A DNA stretch of 64,000 bases from DASRIA01 sp963724065 (GTDB lineage: Bacteria; Actinomycetota; Thermoleophilia; Solirubrobacterales; JBBDJG01). Positions within the stretch are counted from its first letter, which is position 1. Each line of letters opens with the position of its first letter. Positions 60,952-64,000 of this stretch are shown piece after piece. The position numbers and the translations under genes are program-made. The DNA lies in the NCBI GenBank assembly GCA_963724065.1, contig CAVRTB010000004.1, positions 186,001 to 250,000 on the forward strand, written 5' to 3'. The notes below the pieces were generated by a model that saw nothing but the letters and a program-made list of their open reading frames with translations, had not been told where the DNA came from and made no database searches.

Positions 60952-61965
60952 TCAAGCCGTCTGTGCTCGGCGAGCATCAGGTGAGCCAACCCAGCGAATA
61001 TTGAGAGGATCCCCTGACTCGCCCTCGCCGTAGCCCCGGACACTCTGAATTAGGCAGGTAGGCGGTTCGGTCAGTGGCGCCGGCATAGGGCAACCCTGAA
61101 ACTCGAACCGCTCGGCGTGATCCATCTCGTAGTTGAAGCCGTCCATGAAGTCGCGGTGGGCGGTCATCCGGCTGACTCGGGCCCTATCCCGAGCGTTGAG
61201 TGCGGCGGTCAGTTCAACCGTGCGAGTCAGGTCGCTGGTCACGCTCATCGCCTCGCGGACGAACCCGGGCGGCTGGAAGCGGTAGGTACCGGAGGCGACC
61301 GTCGAACCGCCGGCTGTCGGTTCCGTCTGAAACCGCCACTCCATGTGGACTCGCAGCCGCTGTCCGGTGATCGTCAGGCTTCGGACATCGTTCAATGCCT
61401 CTTGGCGAGCGTCAAACGCACTCCACTCCGGATGTTCGACGACGAGCTTGACGTTCAGGGCCTGGCGATCTGCGGCACGGACGGCGTAGACGTCGGTGAT
61501 GTGGAACGTGCCGGCGTAGTCGCAGCCGAACGAGAACGCTCCATCACCGACGCCATCACTATCGAGGTCGCCCAGGACGACGTCCTTGACCTTGATCCCC
61601 TGCGGGTAAGGCTGGCCCGCTGGTTGTTCTGAAAACGTGCCGCTGGTTAGGCGGTGCGGCCCAGGGCTCAGCTCGGAACAGGCTCCGGGCGGCAAGTAGA
61701 AGTTGAGCAGCTCGTCCTTAGTCACCGCAGCGGGTGAGGCCGTCGTCGACGGTTTCGGCGCCGAGACTGCTGTCGTCAGGGCCGGCACTGCTAACGCAGC
61801 GGTGGTTGCGGAACCCTGGTTCGCAATGACCTTGGGCTCGTCAGTGGACGCGATTTGCTGCCACGCAACTGCACCTCCGCCCAGCAGCACGACAACGCCA
61901 ACAACCAGCAGCTGAGCCAGGGTCGGCTTGGCGGTCAACCGACGAGGGCTCATCTCTCGTGACAC
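60952..61965 (-). CDS. Membrane-anchored or secreted protein of unknown family
   Basis: A 337-residue protein. An N-terminal basic segment and one membrane helix (about 17-40) are followed by an Ala/Thr/Pro-rich linker (about 55-85) and a domain with an FG-GAP-like calcium loop DLDSDGVGDGAFSFGCDY (about 152-169) and a later CPMPAPLTEPPTC disulfide pair. No family recognised. GTG 61965 used; ATG at 61953 is an alternative. It opposes panB and marks the start of the region with foreign-looking content. Confidence 0.65.
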   Translation of the reverse strand: MSREMSPRRLTAKPTLAQLLVVGVVVLLGGGAVAWQQIASTDEPKVIANQGSATTAALAVPALTTAVSAPKPSTTASPAAVTKDELLNFYLPPGACSELSPGPHRLTSGTFSEQPAGQPYPQGIKVKDVVLGDLDSDGVGDGAFSFGCDYAGTFHITDVYAVRAADRQALNVKLVVEHPEWSAFDARQEALNDVRSLTITGQRLRVHMEWRFQTEPTAGGSTVASGTYRFQPPGFVREAMSVTSDLTRTVELTAALNARDRARVSRMTAHRDFMDGFNYEMDHAERFEFQGCPMPAPLTEPPTCLIQSVRGYGEGESGDPLNIRWVGSPDARRAQTA

Positions 61966-62151
61966 CTATTTGTGCTCACTGGAGCCGATCAGCCGAGCTA
62001 GTACCGACGCAGCCGTCGAGAACGCCGCCGCCCGGAACCATGACGGAAATCCGCAACTTGCTGCACCGAATTATCTTGGCACCTTCCCCGGCAGGCCAAA
62101 GCCTGGCCCTATCCGAAGGGTAACTCACACCCGTCTCGCAACCGGCGTGGC

Positions 62152-62169
62152 AGTGACAATGTAGTGACA
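62152..62169. repeat. Direct repeat AGTGACA, 11-bp period
   Basis: AGTGACA occurs twice with a 4-bp spacer (62152-62158 and 62163-62169). This spacing suits either an integrase arm site or a SARP-type binding box. Confidence 0.5.
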
Positions 62170-62260
62170 AGCAGCCTGCGCCAGGACATCAAAAGCGACT
62201 CCCCGCAAGAGCAGGAAACCGCTTCCGACCTCAGTAGACGTCTTGGCGGCGGGCGTGTGA

Positions 62261-62291
62261 GAACCCACGACCTTCGGGTTATGAGTCCGAC
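62261..62291 (-). other. tRNA-derived fragment (anticodon arm to T-loop)
   Basis: On the minus strand the sequence reads anticodon arm TCGGA-CTCATAA-CCCGA, variable loop AGGTC and the start of a T-arm GTGGGTTC, as in CAU-anticodon tRNAs. The D-arm, acceptor and rest of the T-arm are absent, and one anticodon-stem pair is broken. It cannot be a working tRNA; an attachment-site core is the likeliest origin. Confidence 0.6.
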
Positions 62292-62406
62292 GCACCCCGT
62301 TCGGGTGGGTGACGTCTGGTGCGCCTACGTGCGCGCTGGTGCAGGTCGCGAGCCAGCTTCGGTGCTCCTTCGTCCGCCGTCATGATGCCCTGTGCGTCGT
62401 CGTTCG

Positions 62407-62425
62407 TTTGACAAGTTGTTTGACA
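62407..62425. repeat. Direct repeat TTTGACA, 12-bp period
   Basis: TTTGACA occurs twice (62407-62413 and 62419-62425) about 50 bases before the regulator gene. TTGACA could also serve as a -35 element, though no -10 is found at normal spacing. Confidence 0.5.
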
Positions 62426-62473
62426 CGTCTCGCGGCCCGCTTCCCACTAGCGTTGAACCCGTTGGGCAGCGGC

Positions 62474-64000
62474 ATGGAGTTTCGAGTACTCGGCTCGCTC
62501 GAGGTCCGGCGAGGCGGCGACCTCGTCGATATCGGTAGCCGTAACGAGCGGAAGGTCCTCGCCGCACTGCTGGTGGACGCCAATGCCGTGGTCTCGACCT
62601 CGCGCTTGATCGGTGCGGTCTGGGGAGACGACGCGCCGGATTCGGACCGCAACGCACTGCAGACATACGTGGCCCGTCTGCGGCGTCGGCTGCGGACATC
62701 AGAGCAACCCGCACCCATCGTCACGCGACCCCCTGGGTACGCGATCGAGCTCAGCGTCCAGCAACTTGACGCCCTCGAGTTCTGCGCCCGGACAGGCGAG
62801 GCGCAGACACTTGGCCGACGACCCGGGCGGCGCGCTCGCGCTACTGGACGCCGCGCTGGGCTGTGGCGCGGTCCCGCCTTCGCCGAGTTCGCCGACGACG
62901 AACTGGCGCGTGCCGAGGCGGTTCGTCTCGAGGAGCTGCGCCAGACCGCGGTCGAGATGCGCGCCGACGCGCTGCTGGCGGTGGGGCGCACCGCGGATGC
63001 GCTCAGCGTGTTGGAGGGCGTGGTCGCCGCGCATCCATTGCGCGAGCGTCCGCACGCGCAGCTGATGCGGGCGATGGCATCCGCCGGTCGTCAGGTCGAT
63101 GCCCTCCGGCTCTACCAGCGCTTCCGAGAACGACTCGCCGAGGAGCTGGGGCTCGAACCCTCGGCCGTCCTGCGCGAAGTCGAGAGCCAGATCCTGGCCC
63201 AAGCGCCGGACCTCATCACCGCGGAGCCGCCCGCGGCGCGTCCGGAGACCGAGGGCAATCTCGCGCCGGCAATCACCACGTTCGTCGGGCGAGACAACGA
63301 CGTCGCCACGCTGGCCGACCTGGTCGACCGGGTGCGCGTGGTGTCCCTGGTCGGTGTGGGCGGGGTGGGCAAGAGCCGCCTCGCATTACGCCTGGCCGAA
63401 ACCGTCGCCGCCGCATTTCCGGACGGAACATGGGTCGTCGAGTTGGCCCGGCTGAACTCCGCTGACGCCGTCCCGCATGCGGTCGCCACGACGTTAGGGG
63501 TCGTTCTCGCTCCCGGGGTCGACGTCGTGGAGGCGCTGGTCGTTTCGCTCCGGCACCGCCGGATGCTGTTGGTGGTCGACAACTGCGAACACGTTCTGCC
63601 CGCCGCGGCACATCTCGTCGACGCGCTGGCTCGGCGGTGTCCGCACGTGACGATCGTGGCGACGAGCCGCGAGCGCCTCGGTGTCGACGGCGAGCACGTC
63701 TGGCCCGTCCTTCCCCTGTCTGTACCCTCGGCGACCGCCGAGCCGTCAGACGTCGTGGCGTCGCCCGCAGTGGCGTTGTTTCTCGATCGAGCGCGCGCCA
63801 CGCAGGCCGGCTTTGTCCTCGACGACACGAATACCGGCGCGGTGGTCGAGATCTGTCGCGGACTCGACGGCCTGCCCCTGGCACTGGAAATCGCCGCGTC
63901 CCGATTGGGCGTTCTGACCGCGCAGGATTTGGCGCAACGGCTTCGCAACCGGTTCACGCTGCTGACCTCGGGTCCGCGCAACGAGGATGAGCGCCATCGG
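62474..64000 (+). CDS. SARP/AfsR-type transcriptional regulator with NB-ARC ATPase, runs off the window
   Basis: At least 509 codons, open to the end. An OmpR-type winged helix (1-95) starts MEFRVLGSLEVRRGG and includes LQTYVARLRRRL. A bacterial transcriptional activation domain follows (about 98-240; LWRGPAFAEFADDELARAEA, LRLYQRFRERLAEELGLEPS). The STAND-type ATPase has Walker A GVGGVGKS (K300) and Walker B RRMLLVVDNCEHVL. Residues 104-129 read out of phase and look wrong, flanked by a +1 and a -1 shift (62783-62860). Activators of this kind control secondary metabolism; no target cluster is seen in the window. Confidence 0.88.
   Translation, partial: MEFRVLGSLEVRRGGDLVDIGSRNERKVLAALLVDANAVVSTSRLIGAVWGDDAPDSDRNALQTYVARLRRRLRTSEQPAPIVTRPPGYAIELSVQQLDALEFCARTGEAQTLGRRPGRRARATGRRAGLWRGPAFAEFADDELARAEAVRLEELRQTAVEMRADALLAVGRTADALSVLEGVVAAHPLRERPHAQLMRAMASAGRQVDALRLYQRFRERLAEELGLEPSAVLREVESQILAQAPDLITAEPPAARPETEGNLAPAITTFVGRDNDVATLADLVDRVRVVSLVGVGGVGKSRLALRLAETVAAAFPDGTWVVELARLNSADAVPHAVATTLGVVLAPGVDVVEALVVSLRHRRMLLVVDNCEHVLPAAAHLVDALARRCPHVTIVATSRERLGVDGEHVWPVLPLSVPSATAEPSDVVASPAVALFLDRARATQAGFVLDDTNTGAVVEICRGLDGLPLALEIAASRLGVLTAQDLAQRLRNRFTLLTSGPRNEDERHR

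Larger units (their letters stand above)
61966..62473. other. 508-bp non-coding region with att-like features
   Basis: No gene that I trust. The 74-codon frame at 62164-62385 runs through the tRNA fragment and is probably a by-product. The region holds the two repeat pairs and tRNA-derived segment listed separately. Confidence 0.6.

Noticed and set aside
60952..61965. Integrase or phage gene next to the att-like site
   Set aside because: The protein has a membrane anchor and a calcium-loop-like segment, but no recombinase residues.
62261..62291. A complete second CAU tRNA on the minus strand
   Set aside because: No D-arm, acceptor or closing T-arm can be formed around the anticodon arm.

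Overview
This window looks like chromosome from a high-GC Gram-positive of the Thermoleophilia/Solirubrobacterales kind (deep-branching Actinobacteriota). The reasons are the very high GC, frequent GTG and TTG starts, pervasive 4-nt stop/start overlaps, and an efp - Xaa-Pro peptidase - aroQ - aroK/aroB - aroC block running into a type IV pilus operon and then aroE-mltG-ruvX-alaS-mnmA. The taxonomic call is inference; no rRNA is present.

Layout. 0-5.6 kb: elongation factor P, a DUF4383 membrane protein, an M24 peptidase and shikimate-pathway genes (aroQ, an aroK-aroB fusion, aroC). aroC is split by a 1-nt frameshift. 5.6-17.2 kb: a complete type IV pilus set (pilM, N, O, a PilP-position protein, pilD, two pilins, pilC, pilT, pilB) with a GT-C type membrane protein inserted. 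17.1-24.2 kb: aroE, mltG, ruvX, alaS, an IscU-like/MnmA fusion and a thioredoxin-fold protein without CXXC. 24.5-30 kb: aspS, hisS, a glyoxalase II-like hydrolase, a small membrane protein, a formiminotransferase-like protein, a SnoaL-like protein, then a tRNA with anticodon CAU. 30-37.6 kb: accessory and envelope genes (crotonase, beta-helix protein, lipoprotein, zinc-ribbon membrane protein, GT-C protein, PD40/DUF11 protein). 37.7-41.3 kb: a heterodimeric ABC exporter behind a palindromic operator. 41.3-52.2 kb: tRNA-Gln, then an ion-homeostasis region (CPA1 antiporter with a TrkA-C domain, two RCK proteins, two APC permeases fused to UspA-like domains, a K+-independent type proton pyrophosphatase). 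52.3-58.7 kb: DUF1844, a YbdK-type ligase, rex, a glutaredoxin-like protein, the tsaD-rimI-tsaB-tsaE t6A/N-acetyltransferase cluster, a family 4 uracil-DNA glycosylase and an FmdB zinc ribbon. 58.8-60.9 kb: a pantothenate locus with a strong promoter, an overlapping palindrome and a structured leader. panC is intact, panD is reduced to 19 codons, and panB is fused to the C-terminal half of a VapC-like PIN domain. 60.9-64 kb: an unrecognised anchored protein, a tRNA-derived fragment flanked by TGACA-type direct repeats (an att-like arrangement), and a SARP/AfsR-type regulator that runs off the end.

Most genes are ordinary housekeeping. The most unusual part is the last 5 kb: a damaged pantothenate operon beside att-like sequence. 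Other notable items are the IscU-like/MnmA fusion lacking the third cluster cysteine, and two genes (tsaE and an alpha/beta hydrolase) whose expected N-termini begin at no ATG, GTG or TTG. Single-base frame breaks in aroC, the DUF1844 gene and (as a compensated pair) the SARP gene raise the possibility that some oddities are assembly indels. Read-level checking of those sites should come first.
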